From: CAYZJD01 sp964478455
GTDB taxonomy: Bacteria; Acidobacteriota; Terriglobia; Bryobacterales; Bryobacteraceae
NCBI GenBank assembly: GCA_964478455.1
Contig: CAYZJD010000086.1
Location: 1 to 13,882, forward strand
Reading direction: 5' to 3'
Length of the DNA: 13,882 bases
Shown here: in pieces, positions 1 to 7,037 of the stretch
Numbering within the stretch: position 1 is the first letter of the stretch
Layout: the number at the start of each line of letters is the position of its first letter
The notes under the pieces: generated by a model
Databases searched by the model: none
What the model was told of the DNA's origin: nothing
Seen by the model: the letters and a program-made list of their open reading frames with translations, nothing else
Translations under genes and position numbers: made by a program

Positions 1-2385
1 GGACTTTCCCCGGGCGTCCAGCACCTCGAATTCCAGCCGGTTCTCGCCGTCTGAGAGCCTGGTCACGAAGAAGACCCAGCGGCCCTCTCCCTCGCCCCAC
101 CGCTCGGTTGATTCGGGACTCACCGCCTGCAACTTCCGCTCTACGCCGTTGTTGCGGAGGCGCGCCGACAGCGGGGCCTTCTCCACTGGTTTCGACAGCA
201 GCGCGAGTCGCGGGTTGCGGACGCCGGCCGGTAGTCGCAGAGTGAGGGCGCCGTTGCCGCGCGAGAGCCGCAGCGCTTCGACGCTCACTTGTCCGGCGGG
301 CGAAGAGAACGGATCGTACACGGAGTGCGTCCCGCCGCTGCCAAACGTCGGCCCGTAGCGCAACCCTTGAGGCAGCTCCGGGAACGTGTCGAGGTCTGGG
401 ATGGGTCCCAGCACCAGCACCAGCACCTGGTAACCTTGCACGTCGAGCTCGAGCGTGTCCCCATAGCGAAACGCGCCCGCGAGCATTGTGTTGTACGGGA
501 AGATCAGCCGCGCTTGCAAACGCTCCCCGGTCGGCTCGAGGCCGGCGCTGCGGTCCAGGGCGATCGAGACCGCGCGCGGCTCGATGGACGGATTCCGCAC
601 CGTGATGATGCCCAGGTTGTTGGCGAAGTGGGCATAGCCGTACGGCTCGCCGAGCCCCGGGTCGCCGCCGATCAACCGGGTGTCAGCTAGCAGAACGTTG
701 CTGTTTTCCCGCGCCCACACAAGAATCTGACCGAGCGCGTCCCATTCGCCGTCTGTCAGAATGGCGGGCGAGACATACAGCTCCGTCAGCATGCTGCCGC
801 GGCTGAAGTTCATGATGGCGTTGTGCATCCAGCTCTCGAGCGATTCTCCCAGCCCGCCTTCGCTTCCGAGCGTGCCCTTGATGATCCCGATCGTCATGAT
901 CGAGGACTGCGGGAACTGGTACTCGTGGCGGCGAAAGTCATCGTAAAGCACTTTGTCGCGATACGTGATCGCCTTGTCGCGCTCGCTGATCGCCGGGACG
1001 TTGTTCAGAAAACCGTAGTCCTGGCCGCCCATGAACACCACGTCCGCGTATTTCAGCCACCACGGGCTCAGCCAGTTGCCGGTGGTGATGTTCAGGAATA
1101 CGTCGCGGTCCGCGGCCCGCACCGATGCCAGGATGTCGAGAAACGCCCGGAGGTGTGCCTCCCGCGAGTGAATGCCCGGCAGGTGGCCGTGGCCCGGCTC
1201 ATTGCAGCCATAAGGCACGCCGTCGAACTTCAAGTGATTCACGCGGTGCCCGCGCACCAGGTCGAGCACCCGCTGCTTGAGCTTCTCGCGATACTTCGTC
1301 CCCGCCAGGCAGAAGTACTCGCCGTTGGCCGTGATCTCGTACCCTTCACGACGCCCGGCCGCGATCCGCAACTGCCGCTCCTCGTAACCCCCGATCGGCC
1401 CGAACCACAGGCCGAGCCTGGCGCCGTCTTCCTCGAGTTTCTGCTGGAGCGCGCCGAAACCGCCGGCGAACCTCACCGGATGGATGGCCCACACGCTGTT
1501 CCGATCGTCCCAGCCGTCGTCGAGAACGAAGGAATCCAACCGGATGTTGAACGGATCCAGCAGCTTCCGCCGCAAGGTCGCCATCCGCTCCAGGCAGTTG
1601 GCTTCCGTCAGCGTGTCGCGCTGCATGTCGTACCAGGTGTTGAAGACGGTCGTGAAGCGAACCTCGCGGGCGCGGATCCGCGAGATATAGTCGAAAAACG
1701 AGCGCCGCACCGCCCCCTCGGTAGCGACCCCTACCACGGCCGGTTCCGTCCGCAGCCACTCTTTCCCTGTCGTCGCGCCCGAGTAGTAATAACAGCGGAG
1801 CCTATTACCCTCCGCGATGTTGTAAGACGCCGGATACTCTAAGCCAACAAAGAGGTTCTCCGCGTAAAGCGGCTGGCCGAAACCCCCCAGCCGCGCATCC
1901 ACGCCGCGCAAGCTGAAGTTCTCCACCGCGATGCCATTGAGGAAGACCTTGTCCGCGCCGGGCGACCGGATCTCGAGGTGCTTCCGCAGAAACGGATCGT
2001 CCGGCCCGAGCCTGAACACCACGCGCACTTCGAGCCCGTGGCGTTCGTTGGCGAGTACGAAGGTCAACCGTTGCGCGCCGCCGGATGGCGCCCGATGCGC
2101 CACGTCGCGCACAGTGAAATCCCGCGCTGTCAGCCGGACCGGGTTCTCCAAGCCGTGCTGGTAGTGTACCCGCTCCCAGACGATCTCCAGCTCAAATTCG
2201 TCCGCCGCCTCCGCCGCGTAAACGCGGTGGTCGAGGTTGTTCACGAGCGCCGTCGTGGCCAGCCGGCCCTCGCGAATCTCGAACCGCCGCTCCAGAAACC
2301 GGTTGCCGATCCGCGCCTCCGATGGAACCTCGGCGGCGCAGGCCGCCAGACCTGCAAGAATGAGTGCGGCTCGCACAGGAGGCAT
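1..2385 (-). CDS. GH36-like glycoside hydrolase (alpha-galactosidase type), lipoprotein, partial at its 3' end
   Basis: The frame is open for 795 codons from an ATG at 2385 to the window edge, so the C-terminus is missing. The N-terminus is a short lipoprotein signal with lipobox LAAC (Cys16). A beta-rich N-terminal domain (about 25-240) is followed by a TIM-barrel-like region (about 243-560). Motifs resembling clan GH-D enzymes are FVLDDGWDD (286-294), HLKFDG (384-389, Asp388 as likely nucleophile) and FMGGQDYG (451-458, Asp456 as candidate acid/base). A SPWWLKYAD stretch and ITYRD (473-477) recall the melibiase-like 'alpha-galactosidase/enterotoxin' group of Bacteroidota and Acidobacteriota. 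After about residue 590 a beta-sandwich-like tail continues to the edge. The likely role is removal of alpha-linked galactose-type sugars from polysaccharide at the cell surface; the substrate is inferred only by family. A GGGGGAAGG ribosome site lies about seven bases before the start. It is the last of three minus-strand genes. Confidence 0.8.
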   Translation of the reverse strand, partial: MPPVRAALILAGLAACAAEVPSEARIGNRFLERRFEIREGRLATTALVNNLDHRVYAAEAADEFELEIVWERVHYQHGLENPVRLTARDFTVRDVAHRAPSGGAQRLTFVLANERHGLEVRVVFRLGPDDPFLRKHLEIRSPGADKVFLNGIAVENFSLRGVDARLGGFGQPLYAENLFVGLEYPASYNIAEGNRLRCYYYSGATTGKEWLRTEPAVVGVATEGAVRRSFFDYISRIRAREVRFTTVFNTWYDMQRDTLTEANCLERMATLRRKLLDPFNIRLDSFVLDDGWDDRNSVWAIHPVRFAGGFGALQQKLEEDGARLGLWFGPIGGYEERQLRIAAGRREGYEITANGEYFCLAGTKYREKLKQRVLDLVRGHRVNHLKFDGVPYGCNEPGHGHLPGIHSREAHLRAFLDILASVRAADRDVFLNITTGNWLSPWWLKYADVVFMGGQDYGFLNNVPAISERDKAITYRDKVLYDDFRRHEYQFPQSSIMTIGIIKGTLGSEGGLGESLESWMHNAIMNFSRGSMLTELYVSPAILTDGEWDALGQILVWARENSNVLLADTRLIGGDPGLGEPYGYAHFANNLGIITVRNPSIEPRAVSIALDRSAGLEPTGERLQARLIFPYNTMLAGAFRYGDTLELDVQGYQVLVLVLGPIPDLDTFPELPQGLRYGPTFGSGGTHSVYDPFSSPAGQVSVEALRLSRGNGALTLRLPAGVRNPRLALLSKPVEKAPLSARLRNNGVERKLQAVSPESTERWGEGEGRWVFFVTRLSDGENRLEFEVLDARGKS

Positions 2386-2405
2386 CAACGCCTTCCCCCT
2401 TCACC

Positions 2406-2435
2406 AAGTGGGATAAAGTCTCCGACTTGTCACTT
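2406..2435. repeat. Imperfect palindrome between two minus-strand genes
   Basis: Arms AAGTG/CACTT and AAGTC/GACTT pair around a TCC loop, with an unequal internal loop (GGATA against GT). There is no T-run on either side, so it is not a typical intrinsic terminator. It lies in the 59-base gap between the exported protein of unknown function and the glycoside hydrolase. It could be a decayed REP-like palindrome or an intercistronic mRNA hairpin. Confidence 0.35.
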
Positions 2436-2444
2436 TACGAGCAG

Positions 2445-3140
2445 CTACAACTCCAGCTTGCCGTCGAACACCATCTCTTTCAGCCGGAACTTCTTCTCGA
2501 TATCGTTCGAGCCGAGTTCCAGCGCGAACTCCACTTCTGCGTCCTCAAGCGAGATCGACGGCGCGCCCTGCTGGGTCCTCGGAAAGGCGAAGTAGACGGT
2601 AGCCAGATGTTCACGGTACGGCTCGGCGCGCACGTCGGCTGCGGGCAGCGGCGGCTTGTTCTTAAGCTTCAACCGAGCCCCCGCCTTGAACCGCTCTGGG
2701 CTTCCTGAGAGCACGTGCGCGGGGATCCCCACCACGGCCACCACGTAATACGGCTCCTGGCGCTCGAGGAACTTGGCCGCCTCCGGCGAGTTTGCTGCTT
2801 CGTCGCCGAACCGGCCCCGCACCATCGCCTGCTTCACCGGCAGTGCACTCTGCCAGCGCACCGTCACGAGTACCGACTGCTGAAGGTCCGGGGCTCCGCT
2901 TCGTCTCGATCCACCTGAGCAGCCCTCGCAGATTGCGCGGCCGGGCTTGTCTTCATCGTCTCCACCGCCGGCGGGCGGATGGAATTCCACCGGCCTCGCC
3001 CACGGCGAGTCGTTCAGCATCTTCTGTACTTCCTTTCGGCTCCACTCGGTGTACTTCTTCTTCTCCCAGAAGTCGGCGGCGGAGGCTGAGCCCGCTGCCA
3101 CCGCCAGCGCAACAAGACACCGGAGAAGAACGCCGATCAT
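2445..3140 (-). CDS. Exported protein of unknown function (DFWEKKKYTEW family)
   Basis: This is a 231-residue protein with a clear Sec signal peptide (residues 1-21, cleavage near ASA-AD). The mature start DFWEKKKYTEWSRKEVQKML (23-42), followed by NDSPWAR, is a pattern I associate with uncharacterised exported proteins of Acidobacteriota, often in several copies per genome; that is recalled, not searched. A CEGC pair (Cys71, Cys74) lies in a flexible Gly/Asp-rich linker. The rest looks like an alpha/beta domain ending in a beta-rich part (about 165-231). No catalytic motif is recognisable, so no function is assigned. ATG 3140 is chosen because it gives a complete signal peptide. AGGA lies only one base before it, so the ribosome site is poor. 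The gene sits 48 bases after the methyltransferase-like gene and 59 before the glycoside hydrolase on the same strand, so the three may be co-transcribed. Confidence 0.8.
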   Translation of the reverse strand: MIGVLLRCLVALAVAAGSASAADFWEKKKYTEWSRKEVQKMLNDSPWARPVEFHPPAGGGDDEDKPGRAICEGCSGGSRRSGAPDLQQSVLVTVRWQSALPVKQAMVRGRFGDEAANSPEAAKFLERQEPYYVVAVVGIPAHVLSGSPERFKAGARLKLKNKPPLPAADVRAEPYREHLATVYFAFPRTQQGAPSISLEDAEVEFALELGSNDIEKKFRLKEMVFDGKLEL

Positions 3141-3188
3141 GTCCTGATTTGTAGCAGAATTCAGGGCCCGCGTGCCCGGCTCGGACTG

Positions 3189-3830
3189 TCATTTCCTGTA
3201 GCTGACCGAAAACCCGCCCGGACCGGCGCTCACGAACTCCGTCTTCAGCGCCGGGCTGTTCTTGATCTCATTCAGAAAATCCCGCATCGCGTGCGGCATG
3301 TCGTGCACGTTGTGCGCCACGATCGCTCCCCCGGTCCTCACCTTGGGAAGCACCATCCGCAGGTACTCAATGTAGTCGTGTTTGCTGGCGTCAATGAACA
3401 CAAGGTCGAGCGGCCCCTCAACCTTCGGCGTCTCTTCGAGGGCATCTCCGAGGCGGGCCTCCACAAGCTCGCTCAGTCCCGCGGCTTGGAAATTCGCCGT
3501 CGCCAGCGAATGTCGGCGCCTGTCGATCTCGATCGTGATCAGCCTCCCTCCGGTTTCTTTGAGCGCCAGCAGCAGCCAGATGCCGGAATAGCCGTTCGAG
3601 GTCCCGATCTCGAGCACTCGCTTCGCGTTCAACTTCCTGGCCAGATTCGAGAGGAACTCTCCTTCACCGGCGGTCACGTTCCACATGCCGCGCTGGCTTT
3701 CCTGCATCTGGCCAAGGTGCGCCAGAACCCGATCGCGCGAGTGACTCCCGTCCTGCGCGAAGGCGGCAACTGCGAGCACCATCGCCGCGCTGGCCGCGGT
3801 CATGAGGAAGTTGGCGAGTCCGGATGTCAT
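3189..3830 (-). CDS. Class I SAM-dependent O-methyltransferase-like protein with N-terminal export signal
   Basis: This 213-residue protein has the Rossmann methyltransferase core of the small O-methyltransferase (COG4122/YrrM-like) group: motif I VLEIGTSNGYSG (72-83), acidic loop ITIEID (98-103), GDALEE (128-133) and FIDASKHDY (145-153), where the family binds metal and substrate. The oddity is residues 1-25: a hydrophobic stretch ending AVAAFA-QDG that looks like a signal peptide or membrane anchor, which would put a SAM-dependent fold outside the cytoplasm. The frame stays open far upstream, but that part is antisense to the ABC ATPase gene and resembles nothing. ATG 3830 is preferred because a TACAAT box lies six bases before it; ATG 3803 is an alternative. 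Substrate unknown. Methyltransferase fold is near certain; location is inferred. Confidence 0.85.
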   Translation of the reverse strand: MTSGLANFLMTAASAAMVLAVAAFAQDGSHSRDRVLAHLGQMQESQRGMWNVTAGEGEFLSNLARKLNAKRVLEIGTSNGYSGIWLLLALKETGGRLITIEIDRRRHSLATANFQAAGLSELVEARLGDALEETPKVEGPLDLVFIDASKHDYIEYLRMVLPKVRTGGAIVAHNVHDMPHAMRDFLNEIKNSPALKTEFVSAGPGGFSVSYRK

Positions 3831-3836
3831 CTTTAG

Positions 3837-3842
3837 ATTGTA
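3837..3842 (-). promoter_or_regulatory. Candidate -10 box TACAAT for a leaderless methyltransferase-like gene
   Basis: TACAAT on the minus strand is followed by exactly six bases and then ATG 3830. Transcription would therefore begin at or next to the start codon, giving a leaderless mRNA. No Shine-Dalgarno sequence is present and the -35 region is poor. It overlaps the proposed -35 of the divergent ABC operon. Confidence 0.45.
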
Positions 3843-3864
3843 CGATCGGACGCTTTGCCATAAT
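3838..3864 (+). promoter_or_regulatory. Candidate promoter of the ABC transporter operon
   Basis: TTGTAC (3838-3843) and an extended -10, TGCCATAAT with hexamer CATAAT (3859-3864), are spaced by 15 bases. Predicted transcription start is about 3871, leaving a leader of roughly 40 bases that ends in a GA-rich stretch before GTG 3912. The spacer is short, but the TGn extension would compensate. Confidence 0.4.
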
Positions 3865-3911
3865 GAAGGGAACTGCCGTAGCCCGCGCTGCGTTGACGAG
3901 AGAGAGCCCGC

Positions 3912-4832
3912 GTGGACCTCGCCATTGAAACGGACGCCGTCACCAAGGTCTATCGCTCCCTCTGGCGCCGGTGGGAGGTGCGAGCCGTTGACCGCGTCTC
4001 CGTTGCCGTCCGCCGCGGAGTCACCTTCGGCCTGCTGGGACCGAACGGCGCCGGCAAAACGACCTTCGTCAAAATGCTCCTTTCCATCGTGCGGCCGACC
4101 AGCGGCAGTGCGCGACTTTTCGGACGCGACGCGCGGCTTAAGGAGAGCCGCCGCAACGTGGGCTACCTTCCCGAGAACCACCGGTTTCCCGCCTACATGA
4201 CTGGCGCGGCCATGCTGGACTTTTACGCGGCGCTTTCGGGCATGGACCCTCGCAGTCGCAAGCGGCGCGCCGGCGAACTCCTCGACCTCGTCGGCCTCGG
4301 CGCCTGGGGCGACGTCCGCCTCAAAAAATACTCCAAGGGAATGCTCCAGCGGCTCGGGCTCGCCCAGGCGCTGATGCACTCTCCATCGCTCCTGGTGCTT
4401 GACGAGCCCACCGACGGCGTCGATCCCGTCGGCCGCATCCACATCCGCGAGATTCTGCGGTCGCTCGAGGAGAAAGGCGTCACCGTCTTTCTCAACTCGC
4501 ACCTGCTGGCCGAAGTCGAGCTGTTTTGCCGCGAAGTCGCTATCCTCCATCGTGGCCAGGTGGCTCTTTGCGGCCAGGTGAAAGATCTGACGGCCGGCGC
4601 CGGCTACCGCTTGACGGCCGAGGGCGTGCCCGAAAGGCTGCTGAATGTTCTGCGCGACAAGGCCGCTGGCTTCGCCCTTCGTGATGGCTTGGCCGAATTC
4701 CGGTTCCCCACGCGCGAAGACGTCAACGAGGCGGTGGACCTTCTGCGCGCTGAACGCTGCCCGATCGAGTCGCTCTCCCGGTCGGTGAGCACCCTGGAAG
4801 AAGTTTTCGTGAGGACCGTCAGTGGCCACTAG
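3912..4832 (+). CDS. ABC-2 type transporter ATP-binding protein
   Basis: This 306-residue ATPase starts at GTG 3912, preceded by a GAGAGAG stretch. The nucleotide-binding domain is complete: Walker A GPNGAGKTT (43-51), Q-loop region GYLPENH with Glu in place of Gln (84-90), a variant signature YSKGM (140-144), Walker B LLVLDEPTDGVDP (160-172) and switch His197 in NSHLL. These fit the CcmA/NatA/GldA-like ATPases that power ABC-2 permeases. Residues from about 220 form the C-terminal extension usual in this group, ending STLEEVFVRTV. It would hydrolyse ATP at the cytoplasmic membrane to drive the permease encoded next; their frames overlap by 11 bases, which suggests translational coupling. The exported substrate cannot be told from the sequence. 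Export is more likely than import because no periplasmic binding protein is present. Confidence 0.93.
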   Translation: MDLAIETDAVTKVYRSLWRRWEVRAVDRVSVAVRRGVTFGLLGPNGAGKTTFVKMLLSIVRPTSGSARLFGRDARLKESRRNVGYLPENHRFPAYMTGAAMLDFYAALSGMDPRSRKRRAGELLDLVGLGAWGDVRLKKYSKGMLQRLGLAQALMHSPSLLVLDEPTDGVDPVGRIHIREILRSLEEKGVTVFLNSHLLAEVELFCREVAILHRGQVALCGQVKDLTAGAGYRLTAEGVPERLLNVLRDKAAGFALRDGLAEFRFPTREDVNEAVDLLRAERCPIESLSRSVSTLEEVFVRTVSGH

Positions 4833-5661
4833 AGTCTCTCGTCTCACCGCCGCTTTCGTCTCCGATACGTTTCGCGAGGCCTTTGCGCGCCTCGTCTTCT
4901 GGGGCTTCTACGGGCTGTCCACCGTTCTCATCCTGTTCTTTCTTTTCATTCTCAAGATCGACATCGTCGAGGGCGCGCGCGCCACCGTCTCTCTGTTCGG
5001 CCAGGCCGGACCGCGGGCGATGGAAATCGACAAGCTGGTGCGCGGCGCACACTCGGTTGTCGCCACCTTCCTCTACACCTGGGGGATGGCCATCGCGGTT
5101 TTCGCCTCCGCCGGACTGGTTCCCGCCGTGCTCGAGCCGGGCCGCATCGAGTTGCTTCTCTCCAAGCCCGTCGCCCGCCACGAGATTCTGCTTGGACGTT
5201 TCCTCGGCAGTCTGCTCGTGGTCGCGCTGAACCTCGCCTACCTCGTCACCGGCGTTTGGCTGGTCTTCGGCTGGAAGACCGGTGTCTGGCGCGCCGATTT
5301 CCTTTGGGCCATCGCAACGGCGACCTTCATCTTTGCCATCTTGCTGAGCGTGATCTTCCTCGCCAGCGTCCTCTTTGAGAGCGCCGCGCTTTCGGTGATG
5401 GTCACTTTCGGCCTGATGGTGATGAGCCCGATCCTGGCCCAGACGAAGCTGATGGAACGGCTGCTTTCCTCCCAGTGGTCTCGCAACTTGTGGAAATCGC
5501 TCTATCACGCGCTTCCCAAGGTCTTTGACCTCGGCGACATCACGCTGAAGCTCGTGCAGGGTCAAGCCGTCCAGAGCTGGCTGCCGGTGTGGACCTCGGC
5601 CGCCTTCGCCTCCGTCATGATCGCACTGAGCCTCACCTTTTTCGCGAGGAGGAACTACTGA
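4822..5661 (+). CDS. ABC-2 family transporter permease
   Basis: This is a 279-residue membrane protein starting at GTG 4822, inside the end of the ATPase gene. Six hydrophobic segments can be read at about 24-44, 79-103, 127-148, 161-181, 185-205 and 255-275. Between the second and third lies EPGRIELLLSKPVARHEILL (105-124), the amphipathic coupling segment typical of ABC-2/NosY-like permeases ('leLLLskPvsR'). A periplasmic loop of about 30 residues follows the first segment. It would pair with the ATPase just upstream, as a homodimer if no second permease exists. The stop TGA overlaps the ATG of the following lipoprotein gene (TGATG). Family assignment is firm; substrate is unknown. Confidence 0.92.
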   Translation: MATRVSRLTAAFVSDTFREAFARLVFWGFYGLSTVLILFFLFILKIDIVEGARATVSLFGQAGPRAMEIDKLVRGAHSVVATFLYTWGMAIAVFASAGLVPAVLEPGRIELLLSKPVARHEILLGRFLGSLLVVALNLAYLVTGVWLVFGWKTGVWRADFLWAIATATFIFAILLSVIFLASVLFESAALSVMVTFGLMVMSPILAQTKLMERLLSSQWSRNLWKSLYHALPKVFDLGDITLKLVQGQAVQSWLPVWTSAAFASVMIALSLTFFARRNY

Positions 5662-6569
5662 TGATCTCCAGGTTGCTCCCGGCCGTTGCGCTCGCCCTGC
5701 TCCTGGTGGGCTGCGGTTCCCGCCCCGCTGGCGTTCCCCTGGACCACTCGCTCGCTGAGCTCGTGCCTTCCGACACGATCCTGCTGGCCGGAGTCCGCAT
5801 GGATGCGCTGCGCGCGACGCCGGTCTATCGGAAGTGGGTCGGCGACAACCCCGTCGTCAACCTTGACAAGTTCGCGAAGGAAACGGGGCTGGATCCGCGC
5901 AAGGACGTTTCCGAGTTGCTCATCGCCTCCGACGGCAAGCGGCCGCTCGTCCTGGCCAGGGGCGAGTTCCCGGTCGAGCGCCTTGAAGAGATGCTCGTGC
6001 GCTCCGGCGCGAAGAAGACGCCGTACCGCGGCCGCGCGCTTATCGGCAGCGGTGACGCCGCTGTCGTCTTCTTGAACTCGCGGACTGCGGCCGCCGGGCC
6101 GCCCGCGGCTCTTCGCGTCGCCCTCGATGGGGGCGGCGGAGTCCCGCAAGGTTTCCGCGACCGGCTCAAAACCGTCGCCCCGGAAACGCAGATCTGGTTG
6201 CTGGCCTCCGGCGTCACGCCGATGCTGGGGAAGGGAATTCCCGATTTCGGCAACCTCGGCGGCAACCTGCGCAAGATCGCCGACTCGGTCGAGAACGTCA
6301 CTGTCGCTTTCGATCTCCGCGCCGGCCTTAAGATGACAGCCGGCGGCGTCTGCAAGACCGAACAGGACGCCAAGTTCATCCACGACGCCATCCGCGGCCT
6401 GCTCGGTATGGGCCGTTTGAGCACGCCGGATAACGAACCGGAGCTGCTGCGGTTCTATGACTCCTTCCAGGTCGCGCAGCGGCAGACCGCCATCGCCCTG
6501 AATGCCGACATCCCGATGGATGTTCTAGAAAGTACCCTCGAGCGGATGAAGCGGTTGCGTTCGAAGTGA
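5661..6569 (+). CDS. Lipoprotein of unknown function encoded with an ABC-2 exporter
   Basis: ATG 5661 is chosen over an upstream in-frame start because it gives a textbook lipoprotein signal (MISRLLPAVALALLLVGC, lipobox LVGC, Cys18) and has AGGAGG about eight bases before it. The product has 302 residues. The mature part begins with ELVPSDTILLAGVRMDALR (about 33-51) and ends with ALNADIPMDVLESTLERMKR. I recall uncharacterised Acidobacteriota proteins starting 'P.dt..laGvrm..Lr..P.y' and resembling it; there is no assigned function or catalytic motif. The Lys/Arg-rich C-terminal helix could contact a partner. Its start overlaps the permease stop, so it is probably made with the transporter and held at the outer face of a membrane. 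A role as accessory or cargo-sensing subunit is inference. It ends one base before the convergent ferredoxin stop. Confidence 0.85.
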   Translation: MISRLLPAVALALLLVGCGSRPAGVPLDHSLAELVPSDTILLAGVRMDALRATPVYRKWVGDNPVVNLDKFAKETGLDPRKDVSELLIASDGKRPLVLARGEFPVERLEEMLVRSGAKKTPYRGRALIGSGDAAVVFLNSRTAAAGPPAALRVALDGGGGVPQGFRDRLKTVAPETQIWLLASGVTPMLGKGIPDFGNLGGNLRKIADSVENVTVAFDLRAGLKMTAGGVCKTEQDAKFIHDAIRGLLGMGRLSTPDNEPELLRFYDSFQVAQRQTAIALNADIPMDVLESTLERMKRLRSK

Positions 6570-6570
6570 T

Positions 6571-6957
6571 CTACTTCCGGGCGCCTTCGATGGCTTCGCC
6601 CGCCAGCGACGCCCCGCTCTCGCTCACGTAGTTCCGGTTCCAGGACGGAACCTCCACGACTACGTCCCCCTTGACCACGCACTGGCAACCCAGCCGCGAG
6701 TGCAGGCTCAGGTCCGCCGCCATGTCGAGACGGTCCGCTTCCTCGTCCTCCATCGCCGACAGGTTCTGCTCGCCTTGCTTCACCACCACGTGACACGTCG
6801 TGCAGGCGCAGTTGCCGCCGCAGGCGTGCTCGAGCGGAAAACCAAAGTTCAAAGCGACATCCAGAATCGAACCCGGCTTGCCGTGCCCCCGGTACGGTAG
6901 CTTCTCCGGCTGGAATTCGAACGTCACGCCGGCAGGAAGGAAAGTGACCTTCGGCAC
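6571..6957 (-). CDS. [2Fe-2S] ferredoxin, adrenodoxin/Isc type
   Basis: This is a 128-residue electron-transfer protein. Ligands follow the Isc-ferredoxin spacing C-x5-C-x2-C then a distant Cys: Cys46, Cys52, Cys55 in EHACGGNCACTTCHV, and Cys91 in RLGCQC. The LSAMEDEEADRLD stretch (66-78) matches the acidic helix through which these ferredoxins bind partners. Two extra cysteines (50 and 93) sit next to ligand positions. The C-terminus runs about 20 residues past the usual end. GTG 6957 is the start; the nearby ATG at 6965 is out of frame. A perfect TATAAT lies six bases before the GTG, so the mRNA is probably leaderless. Likely roles are Fe-S cluster assembly or donating electrons to oxygenases, but no isc genes are next to it, so the partner is unknown. 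Confidence 0.92.
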   Translation of the reverse strand: MPKVTFLPAGVTFEFQPEKLPYRGHGKPGSILDVALNFGFPLEHACGGNCACTTCHVVVKQGEQNLSAMEDEEADRLDMAADLSLHSRLGCQCVVKGDVVVEVPSWNRNYVSESGASLAGEAIEGARK

Positions 6958-6963
6958 AACGCC

Positions 6964-6991
6964 ATTATAGAGCCAGGTCGTTACGCCGCAA
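6964..6991 (-). promoter_or_regulatory. Promoter of the ferredoxin gene, probably giving a leaderless mRNA
   Basis: On the minus strand TTGCGG (6986-6991) and TATAAT (6964-6969) are separated by 16 bases, a good sigma-70-type promoter. The -10 box ends six bases before GTG 6957, so the start codon would be at or next to the first transcribed base. No Shine-Dalgarno sequence is seen. Confidence 0.6.
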
Positions 6992-7037
6992 TCATACTAT
7001 AGTCCATCGACAATGCTATATTAAAAGAACCTGTCGC

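Noticed and set aside
823..1842. Long plus-strand frame antisense to the glycoside hydrolase
   Set aside because: It is rich in Arg, Val and Pro with no domain or ribosome site, and the opposite strand encodes a clear enzyme.
3831..4847. Upstream extension of the methyltransferase-like frame to a 552-residue protein
   Set aside because: This part is antisense to the well-supported ABC ATPase and permease start, has no recognisable domain, and results from the high-GC codon pattern.
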